The notes under the pieces are model-generated. The model searched no databases. It had not been told where the DNA came from and saw only the letters and a list, made by a program, of their open reading frames with translations. A program made the translations under genes and the position numbers. A stretch of 6,792 nucleotides of DNA from positions 1 to 6,792 of the forward strand of contig JAPWUT010000093.1 of the NCBI GenBank assembly GCA_028275425.1. The letters are read 5' to 3'. Numbering within the stretch: the first letter of the stretch is position 1; each line of letters starts with the position of its first letter. Shown one piece after another: positions 1-6,197 of the stretch. The DNA is from Anaerolineae bacterium. GTDB lineage: Bacteria; Chloroflexota; Anaerolineae; SpSt-600.

Positions 1-801
1 TACCTTACCCGCTCTCGCCTCTTCCAGGGAGTAGAAATCCGAGGTGGCCTGGATTACTGCTGCGGGGAGATGCTCTTCAGGATGGGCCTATACGAAGAGG
101 TGGAACAAGTAGCTGCCAGACTTACCCTCTGGTTCCGCCAACTCCAGGCTGAACAAGTTTATGTCTTGTGCACCGCTTGCCTCAATATGCTCAAGAACGT
201 CCTACCTCAGTTCGGAGCCGATTTTTCAAGCATCAGCTTCTCCCACTACTTTGAAACCATCTTGGAAGGACTGGAGCAGGGAAAATTTGGGCCTATAAAA
301 CCCCTCGGGCTGGAAGTGACTGTGCAAGATTCATGCCACTCTCGGCTACTGGGAGAAGATTTTGCCGAAATTCCCAGGAAAATCCTCAGCCTTATCGGGG
401 TAGAAGTAAGGGAAGCTCCCCACCACAAGGGAAGCCAGCTATGCTGTGGAATCGGCGGAGGCTTTTCTCCCCTCTCAGCTTACCACCCATTCTCCATCCT
501 CGCTTCTGCCCGAAATACCTCCAGGGACCACCGCAAGACTAAAGCCGATGCTACCTCCGTCTACTGTGCCGGCTGCTTGGCGATGCTTTCAGTAGCCCGG
601 CTGGCCGACCCCAACCTCCGCCCAGTGGTTCATCTGCTGGAATTGGTCCAGCTGGCCATAGGGGAAAAACCAGCGCGGCGAGAAGGCCCCCTCGCTTTCT
701 GGCTTGTTATGGGGACCACAAGACGCCAATTTCCACTGCTTCTGAGCCGGAAACGCTTCCGCCATCCCCCAATCCCAGAAATCCCGGAGGGAGAATGGTA
801 G
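1..801 (+). CDS. Two-CCG-domain iron-sulfur protein (HdrB/GlpC-like), 5' end missing
   Basis: The frame is open from base 1, so the gene begins upstream; the ATG at 70 lies inside a conserved motif and is not the start. Two cysteine-rich CCG repeats (Pfam CCG type) are visible, numbering residues from base 1. The first lacks its leading Cys but has CCG at 20-22 and CxxC at 57-60, exactly 34 residues later. The second is complete: Cys112, CCG at 148-150, CxxC at 189-192. Such domains bind a [4Fe-4S] or non-cubane cluster in HdrB of heterodisulfide reductase, GlpC, LutA and the GlcF C-terminus, where they pass electrons or handle thiol/disulfide chemistry. A HLLELVQLA segment after the last CxxC is typical of these proteins. 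A basic tail of about 40 residues follows and I cannot assign it. The stop overlaps the next gene by 7 bases, so the two are co-transcribed. The exact partner or substrate is unknown. Confidence 0.87.
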   Translation, partial: YLTRSRLFQGVEIRGGLDYCCGEMLFRMGLYEEVEQVAARLTLWFRQLQAEQVYVLCTACLNMLKNVLPQFGADFSSISFSHYFETILEGLEQGKFGPIKPLGLEVTVQDSCHSRLLGEDFAEIPRKILSLIGVEVREAPHHKGSQLCCGIGGGFSPLSAYHPFSILASARNTSRDHRKTKADATSVYCAGCLAMLSVARLADPNLRPVVHLLELVQLAIGEKPARREGPLAFWLVMGTTRRQFPLLLSRKRFRHPPIPEIPEGEW

Positions 802-1499
802 GAGTTAAGAGGCTATCAGACCCAGACCAGTACCCGAATATACCCGTCTACCAAGGTGTATCCTACTGCGATGCCGTCCGGCTTGCTGGGGAAGGCCAGA
901 TTTTGAGAGTCCTGCCCAGTTCCATCCAAGTCTGCCAATGGTCTCCTATCGTCCTGGGCCTAAAAGAACCCCAAAGGCCTTTTGAACTTCGCCTTTCCCC
1001 GAAGCTTCCGTTCCCGGTGCCCGGCCTCCTCATAGGCCCGATAAGCAATTTCCCCGGCCAGCCCGAAGTCGTGATAATCCGAGCCGACTTTTTCACCCTC
1101 AAGGACTTGGTGGAAGAGGTGGGGAAAGAGGCGCTTTGGAAAGCCCACGGCAATCGCCTGGAAATCTCAGCTAACCAGTTGCTGGATGGCGAGACAGCGC
1201 AAGCTCGCTTCATAACCTTGGTGAACAAGGTCCTGAGCAAGCTTGCCCCCTTCAAAAGCTGGCAGAGCTTAACCCGCACCCTCTTCCGAAGCTACTTGGT
1301 CACTGCCGGATTTGAGGCCATAATTTACAAAACAACGGCCGATATGTCCATATGCCGCAATTCCACCGTAGTACCAATCCTCACCAAGCAAGTGAACATC
1401 TCCTTTTTCTGCCCCGGAGGCATAACCTGGGGAATGAACAATCCCAGCCACATGACCTCAGGCTGGCCTTGGGAAGTTTTTGCCAATTTGAGGAGGTGA
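795..1499 (+). CDS. DUF169-like protein of unknown function
   Basis: A 234-residue soluble protein with no signal peptide or membrane segment. It begins at an ATG inside the last codons of the upstream gene, with GGAGG at 786-790 and 4 bases of spacing. The pattern resembles DUF169 (COG2043). Near the N-terminus, SYCDAVRLAGEG (23-34) is followed by a Cys47 segment ending in VLGLKEP. Near the C-terminus, Cys187 lies before PILTKQVNISFFCPGG (Cys206), and a final GWPWEVFANL resembles the family's C-terminal IP-x-x-x-L element. The four cysteines (25, 47, 187, 206) could bind metal or a cluster, but no fixed ligand motif shows this. The family has no firmly established biochemical role and often sits beside redox or cofactor genes. 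Here it lies between an iron-sulfur protein and a PLP enzyme, spaced as one operon. The family call rests on remembered motif shape, not on a search. Confidence 0.72.
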   Translation: MVGVKRLSDPDQYPNIPVYQGVSYCDAVRLAGEGQILRVLPSSIQVCQWSPIVLGLKEPQRPFELRLSPKLPFPVPGLLIGPISNFPGQPEVVIIRADFFTLKDLVEEVGKEALWKAHGNRLEISANQLLDGETAQARFITLVNKVLSKLAPFKSWQSLTRTLFRSYLVTAGFEAIIYKTTADMSICRNSTVVPILTKQVNISFFCPGGITWGMNNPSHMTSGWPWEVFANLRR

Positions 1500-1500
1500 T

Positions 1501-2637
1501 ATGGAAGAGCGAGAAATTTTTGCCAAATTCCCAGCCCTAAAAGGCAAAGTCCCCTTCATCCCCTTAGCCAATTTGCCGACCCCTCTTACCCCCATGGAAA
1601 AACTTTCCTCCCATATCGGAGCCGAAATCTGGGTCAAGAGGGATGGGCTGAGCCATCCCGTCTACGGGGGGAACAAGATACGCAAGTTTGAGTTTATCTT
1701 TGCCGACATCCTTAGGCGAAAGGCTCGTGTAGTGATAACCGGCGGGGGGCTTGGCTCTCACCACACCTTAGCCACCGCCGTAATCGCCCGCCAATTTGGC
1801 TTGAAAGCGGTCTGCTGCTACTTCTGCGAACCTTTAGGGGAGGAGATACGCCAGAACCTCCTGATGACCGTTCCCCTCGGAGCTGAGTTCCATTTCTGTG
1901 GGGACTATCCTGGGCTTGCTCTTTCCTTCCTTTGGCAATACCTGCGCCACCTTCTCCTTTCCCGGCGCCCACCTTACTTCATTTACCCCGGAGCTTCAAG
2001 CACTCTCGGAATCCTGGGCTATGTCAATGCTGCTTTGGAAATCAAGGCTCAGCTGGACTCTATGGGCCTTCCCGAACCGGAAGCAATATTCGTAGCAGTG
2101 GGCTCGTGCGGGACCTTTGCCGGCCTTCTTTTGGGAGCGAAATTGGCAAACCTGAAAAGCCGAATTATTGGGGTACAGGTAACCGAGGAAAGCATAGCCA
2201 ATCGGAGGAAAGTGGCCGGCATGGTTAACAAGACAGCTCGCTTCCTCCGCACGCTTGCCCCCGAAGTTCCTCCGGTGGAAATGGAAGCAGAGGAAATGGA
2301 ACTCTGGGGGAACTACCTCGGCCCCGGGTATGCCCACCCTACGCCTGAGGCTTTGAGAGCATTAGAGTTGGCCGGAGAACTTGAAGGTCTACCCTTGGAA
2401 ACAACCTATACCGGAAAGGCCATGGCTGCCCTCTTGGACTACGCCAAGGCCAATCCTGGTAAGTGCCTGCTCTTCGTAGACACCTTCGCCGAAAAGCCTG
2501 CCCTTGAGGTAGGAGATTACCACCGGCTCCCCAAACAATTCTGGCCGGTCTTTGACCCCTCCCACAAAGTGCCTTGTTGGTGCCTCACTGGCTGGTTGAA
2601 GCCAGGATATTGTTGGAAAAAGGGGGCACAGCTTTAA
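1501..2637 (+). CDS. PLP-dependent enzyme, D-cysteine desulfhydrase/ACC deaminase family
   Basis: A 378-residue fold-type II PLP enzyme. The YGGNKIRKFEF motif (55-65) carries the probable Schiff-base lysine, Lys59. GSCGTFAGLLLG (201-212) is the phosphate-binding glycine loop, and TYTGKAMAAL (302-311) is the family's conserved late motif. Thr304 falls where ACC deaminases carry a Glu, and Thr328 where they carry a Leu; known family members with Ser/Thr there act on D-cysteine, so ACC deaminase is unlikely. D-cysteine desulfhydrase (D-cysteine to pyruvate, sulfide and ammonia) is the nearest label. However, the usual SNH loop reads SHH (86-88) and the usual HTGG reads DTFA (327-330), so the substrate may differ. 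The last 45 or so residues extend beyond the usual end and hold Cys359, Cys361 and Cys371. AGGAGGTGAT (1491-1500) is the Shine-Dalgarno site and overlaps the previous gene's stop. The gene ends tail to tail with the leftward operon. Confidence 0.85.
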   Translation: MEEREIFAKFPALKGKVPFIPLANLPTPLTPMEKLSSHIGAEIWVKRDGLSHPVYGGNKIRKFEFIFADILRRKARVVITGGGLGSHHTLATAVIARQFGLKAVCCYFCEPLGEEIRQNLLMTVPLGAEFHFCGDYPGLALSFLWQYLRHLLLSRRPPYFIYPGASSTLGILGYVNAALEIKAQLDSMGLPEPEAIFVAVGSCGTFAGLLLGAKLANLKSRIIGVQVTEESIANRRKVAGMVNKTARFLRTLAPEVPPVEMEAEEMELWGNYLGPGYAHPTPEALRALELAGELEGLPLETTYTGKAMAALLDYAKANPGKCLLFVDTFAEKPALEVGDYHRLPKQFWPVFDPSHKVPCWCLTGWLKPGYCWKKGAQL

Positions 2638-3593
2638 GTCCTTATCTCTTGCCTCTGGAAGAGGATGTAGCTCAGAGCGAAAAGTAGGATGGTGGAAGCG
2701 ACAAGGCCTGTGAGGTGGGGCCAAATTAGTAGTAAGCTTTGGCTCAGAGGCAAAGGTGAACCGAGGATAGCCCCTTGGAGCTGGAAGGTTAGGAGCGGCC
2801 CAAGCGCTCTGACTTCGGGCCTGAGGAGGGCCAGGGTAATCTCACCGTAGAGGATGTTGGGGGAAAAGCGCGATAGGGCCAGGGCTGCCTGAATTTGGGC
2901 CAAGAATTCCTCCGGCAAGCCAAACCGCACAGGCCGCAGGACTGGAGCTAATACATCTGCAATCATCCCCCAGAAGGCGGTGAAGAATAGCCACACAGCC
3001 ATTGAAGCCAAAGCCGCTGTAGCCGGCTGCCGGAATACGACCGAGAAAAGAAGGGCTAAGGCAAGCCATATCCCGCCGTAGAACAGACAAGCTCCCAAGT
3101 AAATGAGCCCCCTCAGGACCTCCTCACCCCTGGGAGGGACACCAAGGAAGATTAGCCCCAGCCCCATCACCAATAGCCATATCGTTACCAGGACAATGGC
3201 CAAGGTGAAGAAGCCAGCCAGGAATTTGCCGAAAAGCAATGCATCCCGGTAAATGGGCTGAGCAAGCACCCTGGAAATGGTCCGGCGGTTGAATTCGCCG
3301 TTTACGGCATCAAAGGCCAAGGCTATGGCTACAAGAGGCACCAGGAAACCCATCAGCCCGACGAAAGCAGGCAACGGGTCTTTGTTCACTGTGAATAGCT
3401 TGAGGAAGAGAAAGGGGTCGTGCCCTATCACTGCCCTTATCTCCTGAACTGCAGCGTAAACTGTCCCCAAGGCTGTAAGGGCAATGAGGACCTCCAAAAT
3501 CTGCATCCGGGCACTGGTCAAATGGTCAGCCATCTCTTTGGTCACAACGGCCCAGAGGCCGGTCCAAGGCGATCCTTCCCGAGAAGGCCTCAT
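2634..3593 (-). CDS. ABC-2-type transporter permease
   Basis: A 319-residue, very hydrophobic protein with about six membrane segments, near residues 31-49, 75-95, 120-150, 162-186, 190-213 and 286-313. After the second helix, NGEFNRRTISRVLAQPIYR (98-116) followed by a GKFLAG helix start is the typical cytoplasmic loop of ABC-2 permeases related to NatB, where an acidic residue precedes an L-x-x-P-x-x-R stretch. The C-terminal FQRQEIRT is also typical. It forms the membrane channel of the exporter powered by the ATPase just upstream in the operon. The ATG overlaps the ATPase stop as ATGA, and a purine-rich AAAGGGGGG (complement of 3601-3609) provides the ribosome site, so translation is coupled. 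A single permease gene suggests a homodimer, unless a partner is encoded elsewhere. The stop codon overlaps the stop of the convergent PLP gene. The substrate cannot be read from sequence. Confidence 0.92.
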   Translation of the reverse strand: MRPSREGSPWTGLWAVVTKEMADHLTSARMQILEVLIALTALGTVYAAVQEIRAVIGHDPFLFLKLFTVNKDPLPAFVGLMGFLVPLVAIALAFDAVNGEFNRRTISRVLAQPIYRDALLFGKFLAGFFTLAIVLVTIWLLVMGLGLIFLGVPPRGEEVLRGLIYLGACLFYGGIWLALALLFSVVFRQPATAALASMAVWLFFTAFWGMIADVLAPVLRPVRFGLPEEFLAQIQAALALSRFSPNILYGEITLALLRPEVRALGPLLTFQLQGAILGSPLPLSQSLLLIWPHLTGLVASTILLFALSYILFQRQEIRT

Positions 3594-4534
3594 TTTACCA
3601 TCCCCCCTTTCTCAAAGTAACGGGCATAGATTTCGTCAAGGCTTGGCTCCTCAACCATTATCCCTTTGAGTTTCCCGCCGGCTTCCACAACCGCCCGCAC
3701 AGCTTCAGCGCGCAAGTCTTCTTTCGCTTGGACTTCGTAAATATCGGGGGCTTGTTGGGTTACGTCTTGGACCCCGGGGATGCCCTTAAGCGCCTTGATT
3801 AATGCTTCGGGGACGCCTTGAACTTCCAGCCGTATGCGGTAAGCGCTTCCCAAAACCTCACGGGCCAGCTCGCTTACGCTCCCTTCCAGAACCTTCTTCC
3901 CCCGATAGAAAAGCCCAACGCGGTCGCAAATTCTCTGAACTTGCGAGAGGATGTGGGAAGAAAGCAGGATGGTTATCCCTTGGCCTTTGAGCTTGCGGAT
4001 TAATTCCAGGAATTCCCTCGCCCCTTCTGGGTCCAACCCTTGGGTAGGCTCATCCAAGATGATGAGCTTTGGCTCTTTAATCAAGATTTCGGCCAGGCCA
4101 AGGCGCTGGCGCATCCCACGGGAGAAGGTTGCCACAGGCTTGTCGGCCACTTCTTCCAGCCCGACTTGCTCCAGGGCCTGCTCTATGCGTTGATATGCCT
4201 CCCGGCGGGGCAAGCCATTGAGCTTAGCTATGTAAATCATGTTTTCCCGGGCCGTAAGGTCATCGTAGAAACCCACCAGCTCCGGCAGATACCCTACCCT
4301 GGATTTGACGCTCAGGGGCTGGCGGGCGGGGTCAAACCCAAGCACCCTCACGCTGCCGGAAGTTGGCTCCGTTAGGCCCAGGAGCATCAGGATAGTAGTG
4401 GTCTTGCCGGAGCCGTTCGGCCCCAAAAGGCCGAAAACTTCTCCCTCGTAGACCTTAAGGTTAAGGTTATCTACGGCCGTCAAATCACCGTAGCGCTTGG
4501 TAAGGTCTTTAGTTTCTATGACCAGTTCCGCCAT
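3590..4534 (-). CDS. ABC transporter ATP-binding protein (CcmA/DrrA-like)
   Basis: A 314-residue ATPase with all nucleotide-binding motifs in order: Walker A GPNGSGKT (38-45), a Q-loop region reading YLPE (82-85) with Glu in the Gln position, signature FSRGMRQR (137-144), Walker B LIILDEP (157-163) with catalytic Glu162, D-loop GLD (166-168) and H-loop His194. The relaxed signature and the C-terminal accessory domain ending PSLDEIYARYFEKGG (297-311) are characteristic of the ATPases that pair with ABC-2 exporters for drugs, antibiotics, sodium or heme-related functions. It is a cytoplasmic protein expected to dimerise and drive the permease encoded 4 bases into its own 3' end. GAGG lies 7 bases before the ATG on the coding strand, which supports this start. 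The upstream neighbour, 102 bases away on the same strand, encodes a secreted NEW3-domain protein. The family is certain; the transported molecule is unknown. Confidence 0.96.
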   Translation of the reverse strand: MAELVIETKDLTKRYGDLTAVDNLNLKVYEGEVFGLLGPNGSGKTTTILMLLGLTEPTSGSVRVLGFDPARQPLSVKSRVGYLPELVGFYDDLTARENMIYIAKLNGLPRREAYQRIEQALEQVGLEEVADKPVATFSRGMRQRLGLAEILIKEPKLIILDEPTQGLDPEGAREFLELIRKLKGQGITILLSSHILSQVQRICDRVGLFYRGKKVLEGSVSELAREVLGSAYRIRLEVQGVPEALIKALKGIPGVQDVTQQAPDIYEVQAKEDLRAEAVRAVVEAGGKLKGIMVEEPSLDEIYARYFEKGGMVK

Positions 4535-4560
4535 GGCCTAACCTCGCCCACGGATTTTCG

Positions 4561-4600
4561 GGAGGAGGCTTCGCCCCTTGGCTGGGGCTCTGCCCCCTCC
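4561..4600 (-). repeat. GC-rich double-hairpin element in the NEW3-ATPase spacer
   Basis: This lies in the 102-base non-coding spacer of the leftward operon. GGGGC (4584-4588) and GCCCC (4592-4596) form a tight stem with a 3-base loop. GGC (4567-4569) and GCC (4573-4575) form a second, smaller stem around TTC. GGAGG (4561-4565) can pair with CCTCC (4596-4600) to close both. GGGGC can pair instead with the GCCCC at 4573-4577, so the folds compete. No U-run follows on the transcribed strand, so it is not a classic rho-independent terminator. It could adjust expression between the secreted protein and the transporter, protect an mRNA end, or be one copy of a short interspersed repeat: a related hairpin occurs at 5985-5998. 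The structures are seen in the sequence; the role is inferred. Confidence 0.5.
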
Positions 4601-4636
4601 ATTCCCATCAACCCCATCGTAGGAGAGTTTGTGGGT

Positions 4637-5794
4637 TTACCTCCGCCCAAAGCGCATTACTGCTATGGCAACTACCAGAACGGCTACGGCTATTATCCCT
4701 ATGCCTACCACTCCCCAAAGGGTTGAGGTAAGGACAGTGATTCGGAAATCGGCGGAGGCACTGGAGCCTTCTTTCGGTACAGCTGTTATTGTAAGCATGT
4801 AATCGCCGGCAACGGCTTTCTCCCCAGGGCGAACCTTGGCTGTTACCTCCACCTGGTTACCGGCCGGTATCTCGGCAATTTCTTCCTTGGGCTCAAACTT
4901 CACACTCCAGCCCGAAGGTTCGGAGGCGCTGAGCCTTACCCCATAGGCCGGAGCTGAACCGGTGTTCCGAATTATTATCTTGATTGGGGATTCGCGGCCG
5001 GCATAAGCTTGACCGGAAAGCCTCCCATCGGGCGTGGTGATGGACAAGCGAGGCTGGCCGGTTATTTCGGCTACAACGGTAGCGGTAGCAACCGCCTCAT
5101 GCCCCTCAGCCCTGAGGTTTATGGAATAGCTTCCGGCCGGCAACTCGGCAAAGGGCTCAACTTCCACGGTCAAACGTTCGGAGCTATTGGCTTTTATGGG
5201 AATGCTGGATACATCTTTGCCGATAGACTTGAAGCTGACGGTAAAACCTTTAGGGGCCTCAGCGCTCAGGTTAACCGTTATATCCTCATCCCCCTCATTC
5301 TTTACGGTGACATCGTAACGGAAGGTGGAGGTAGAAGTGCCCTTCAGGGTAGGCAGCTCTACTTCCATGGAGAGCTTAGGGGGAAGCTTCTCCTTGAAGA
5401 CCACCTCCAGTGGGAATGAGGCGGTAACTCCGGAGCTTTCGGCGACTACTTGGAAGGAGAAAGAGCCTGAAGAAAGGCCGGCCGGTGGCTCAAGCCTAAG
5501 GCTCACTGAGGCTTCTTCACCCGGCTGGACGAATACGGCCTGAACTATATCCCCGCCACCGCGGAAAGTAGCCGTCCACCCTTCTGGCAAGCCCTTAACT
5601 TCAAGGCGGATGGTGCGCGGGACAGTGCCGTTGTTTTTAATCGTGAGGTCAAAATATGGGGTTTTACCCGGTTCAATGATGCGGGAGGGGTAGCGAGTGA
5701 AAATGACCAGCTCCCCGGAAGTTCCTTGGGCAAAAGCTGGTGCGGTAACCAAAGCAAGCAAGATAATCAGAGCCAGCCACCTTAGCCCTCTCAT
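4637..5794 (-). CDS. Secreted, C-terminally anchored protein with three NEW3-like domains
   Basis: A 385-residue protein counted from the chosen start. MRGLRW and a leucine-rich core ending APAFA-Q form a signal peptide, cleaved near residue 22. Three beta-sandwich-like repeats follow, at about 26-130, 130-240 and 243-355. Each has a PGK/PGE or equivalent turn, a V/I-K/R-N-x-G strand (KNNGT, KNEGD, RNTGS) and a GLPEGW/APKGF/EPSGW element, the hallmark of NEW3 (alpha-galactosidase-associated, COG1470-type) domains. A helix at about 359-379 followed by RFGRR anchors it with the bulk outside the cytoplasm. It heads the operon with the ABC ATPase and permease, so it may be an extracytoplasmic partner, scaffold or substrate-contact protein of that exporter. 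An in-frame ATG at 5827 would give 396 residues, but it sits where transcription should begin and has no ribosome site; the ATG at 5794 has GGAGGT 7 bases away. No catalytic motif is seen. Confidence 0.88.
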   Translation of the reverse strand: MRGLRWLALIILLALVTAPAFAQGTSGELVIFTRYPSRIIEPGKTPYFDLTIKNNGTVPRTIRLEVKGLPEGWTATFRGGGDIVQAVFVQPGEEASVSLRLEPPAGLSSGSFSFQVVAESSGVTASFPLEVVFKEKLPPKLSMEVELPTLKGTSTSTFRYDVTVKNEGDEDITVNLSAEAPKGFTVSFKSIGKDVSSIPIKANSSERLTVEVEPFAELPAGSYSINLRAEGHEAVATATVVAEITGQPRLSITTPDGRLSGQAYAGRESPIKIIIRNTGSAPAYGVRLSASEPSGWSVKFEPKEEIAEIPAGNQVEVTAKVRPGEKAVAGDYMLTITAVPKEGSSASADFRITVLTSTLWGVVGIGIIAVAVLVVAIAVMRFGRR

Positions 5795-5801
5795 CCCCAT
5801 C

Positions 5802-5807
5802 ACCTCC
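5802..5807 (-). promoter_or_regulatory. Shine-Dalgarno site that fixes the NEW3 protein start
   Basis: GGAGGT on the coding strand lies 7 bases before the ATG at 5794. A second ATG at 5800 is only 1 base away from it and the ATG at 5827 lies upstream of it, so 5794 is the best supported start. Confidence 0.8.
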
Positions 5808-5833
5808 GATGGAAGTTTGGACCACATAAAATG

Positions 5834-5861
5834 ATTATATCCCCCACTTTGAGCCTGTCAA
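5834..5861 (-). promoter_or_regulatory. Consensus sigma-70 promoter of the NEW3-ABC operon
   Basis: On the minus strand, TTGACA (complement of 5856-5861) and TATAAT (complement of 5834-5839) are both perfect consensus hexamers, separated by 16 bases. Transcription should begin near 5826-5828 and leave a leader of about 33 bases before the ATG at 5794. The match predicts strong, housekeeping-type expression. I see no clear operator repeat over it. Confidence 0.85.
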
Positions 5862-6075
5862 GTTTTCAAAACCTATTTTCCCCGCCTTCGTTAGCGTAAA
5901 GTTTCTGAGCCCCACTCGCAGCGAGGTTGCAATGGGTGGCTACTCCCCCTTTTCTAAAGCTTTGTAGAGGATACCCCCAGCCGAGGGCTTTGCCTCCTGG
6001 GCCACTATTGTTCGGCGGACTGGCCTTTAGCCAGAGAGGCTTAAATTTTGGACCGCGGCGCCCGTGGATGCAGGC
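5862..6075. other. Non-coding region between divergent promoters
   Basis: No convincing gene is found in this stretch between the leftward NEW3-ABC promoter and the rightward tRNA promoter. It holds small inverted repeats: CTCG/CGAG around a 3-base loop near 5915-5925, GGGCTTTGCC at 5985-5994, and CTGGC/GCCAG at 6020-6034 with a 5-base loop. None has a U-run in either direction, so none is a convincing terminator. The second resembles the hairpin inside the leftward operon. Confidence 0.6.
5985..5998 (+). repeat. Second copy of the GGGCTYTGCC hairpin motif
   Basis: GGGCTTTGCCTCCT here matches GGGCTCTGCCCCCT at 4585-4598 in 12 of 14 bases. One difference is in the loop and the other in the 3' flank, so the short stem is kept. 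It may be a short interspersed palindrome of this genome; with two copies in one window, chance is not excluded. Confidence 0.35.
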
Positions 6076-6104
6076 TTGACAGGTATTGGGAATAGTGATA
6101 AAAT
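6076..6104 (+). promoter_or_regulatory. Sigma-70 promoter of the tRNA array
   Basis: TTGACA (6076-6081) is followed after 17 bases by TAAAAT (6099-6104), one mismatch from TATAAT at ideal spacing. Transcription should start near 6111, only about 6 bases before the first tRNA, which suits a stable-RNA operon. The -35 sits in CTTGACAGG, the same nine bases as in the divergent NEW3 promoter. There is no GC-rich discriminator of the stringent type: the bases after the -10 are ATAAAGCG. Confidence 0.85.
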
Positions 6105-6116
6105 ATAAAGCGAAGT

Positions 6117-6188
6117 TGGGGGATCGTCTAATCGGCAGGACAGCGGACTCTGGATCCGCCAGTCGAGGTTCGAATCCTCGTCCCCCAG
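6117..6188 (+). tRNA. trnQ: tRNA-Gln (anticodon CUG)
   Basis: A full cloverleaf of 72 bases. Acceptor TGGGGGA (6117-6123) pairs with TCCCCCA (6181-6187), with discriminator G. The anticodon arm GCGGA/TCCGC encloses CTCTGGA with CTG at 6150-6152. The T arm CGAGG-TTCGAAT-CCTCG is intact. The weak U1-A72 pair and G73 agree with bacterial glutamine tRNAs. CCA is not encoded. It reads CAG; a UUG isoacceptor must lie elsewhere to read CAA. It is the first gene of the array. Confidence 0.96.
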
Positions 6189-6197
6189 CTTTTGGGA

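Noticed and set aside
863..1279. 138-codon minus-strand frame opposite the DUF169 gene.
   Set aside because: A shadow frame: no ribosome site, no recognisable protein pattern, and it lies opposite a well-placed operon gene.
2588..2605. CTGGCT/AGCCAG hairpin just before the PLP gene stop, considered as a terminator of either operon.
   Set aside because: No U-run follows in either direction, and it lies within conserved-frame coding sequence.
3590..4534. The ABC ATPase has FSRGM instead of LSGGQ and Glu in the Q-loop, considered as a degenerate ATPase.
   Set aside because: Both are common in ATPases that pair with ABC-2 exporters; Walker A, Walker B Glu and the H-loop His are intact.
4517..4617. 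33-codon minus-strand frame in the spacer before the ATPase gene, beginning with three closely spaced ATGs.
   Set aside because: It has no Shine-Dalgarno site, reads through the hairpin element and overlaps the ATPase start out of frame. Nothing supports translation.
5009..5419. 136-codon plus-strand frame opposite the NEW3 gene.
   Set aside because: The opposite strand carries a signal peptide, repeats and an anchor under a consensus promoter; this frame has no start signal.
5798..5827. Longer starts for the NEW3 protein at 5827 and 5800.
   Set aside because: 5827 coincides with the predicted transcription start and has no ribosome site; 5800 is 1 base from GGAGGT. The ATG at 5794 has correct spacing.
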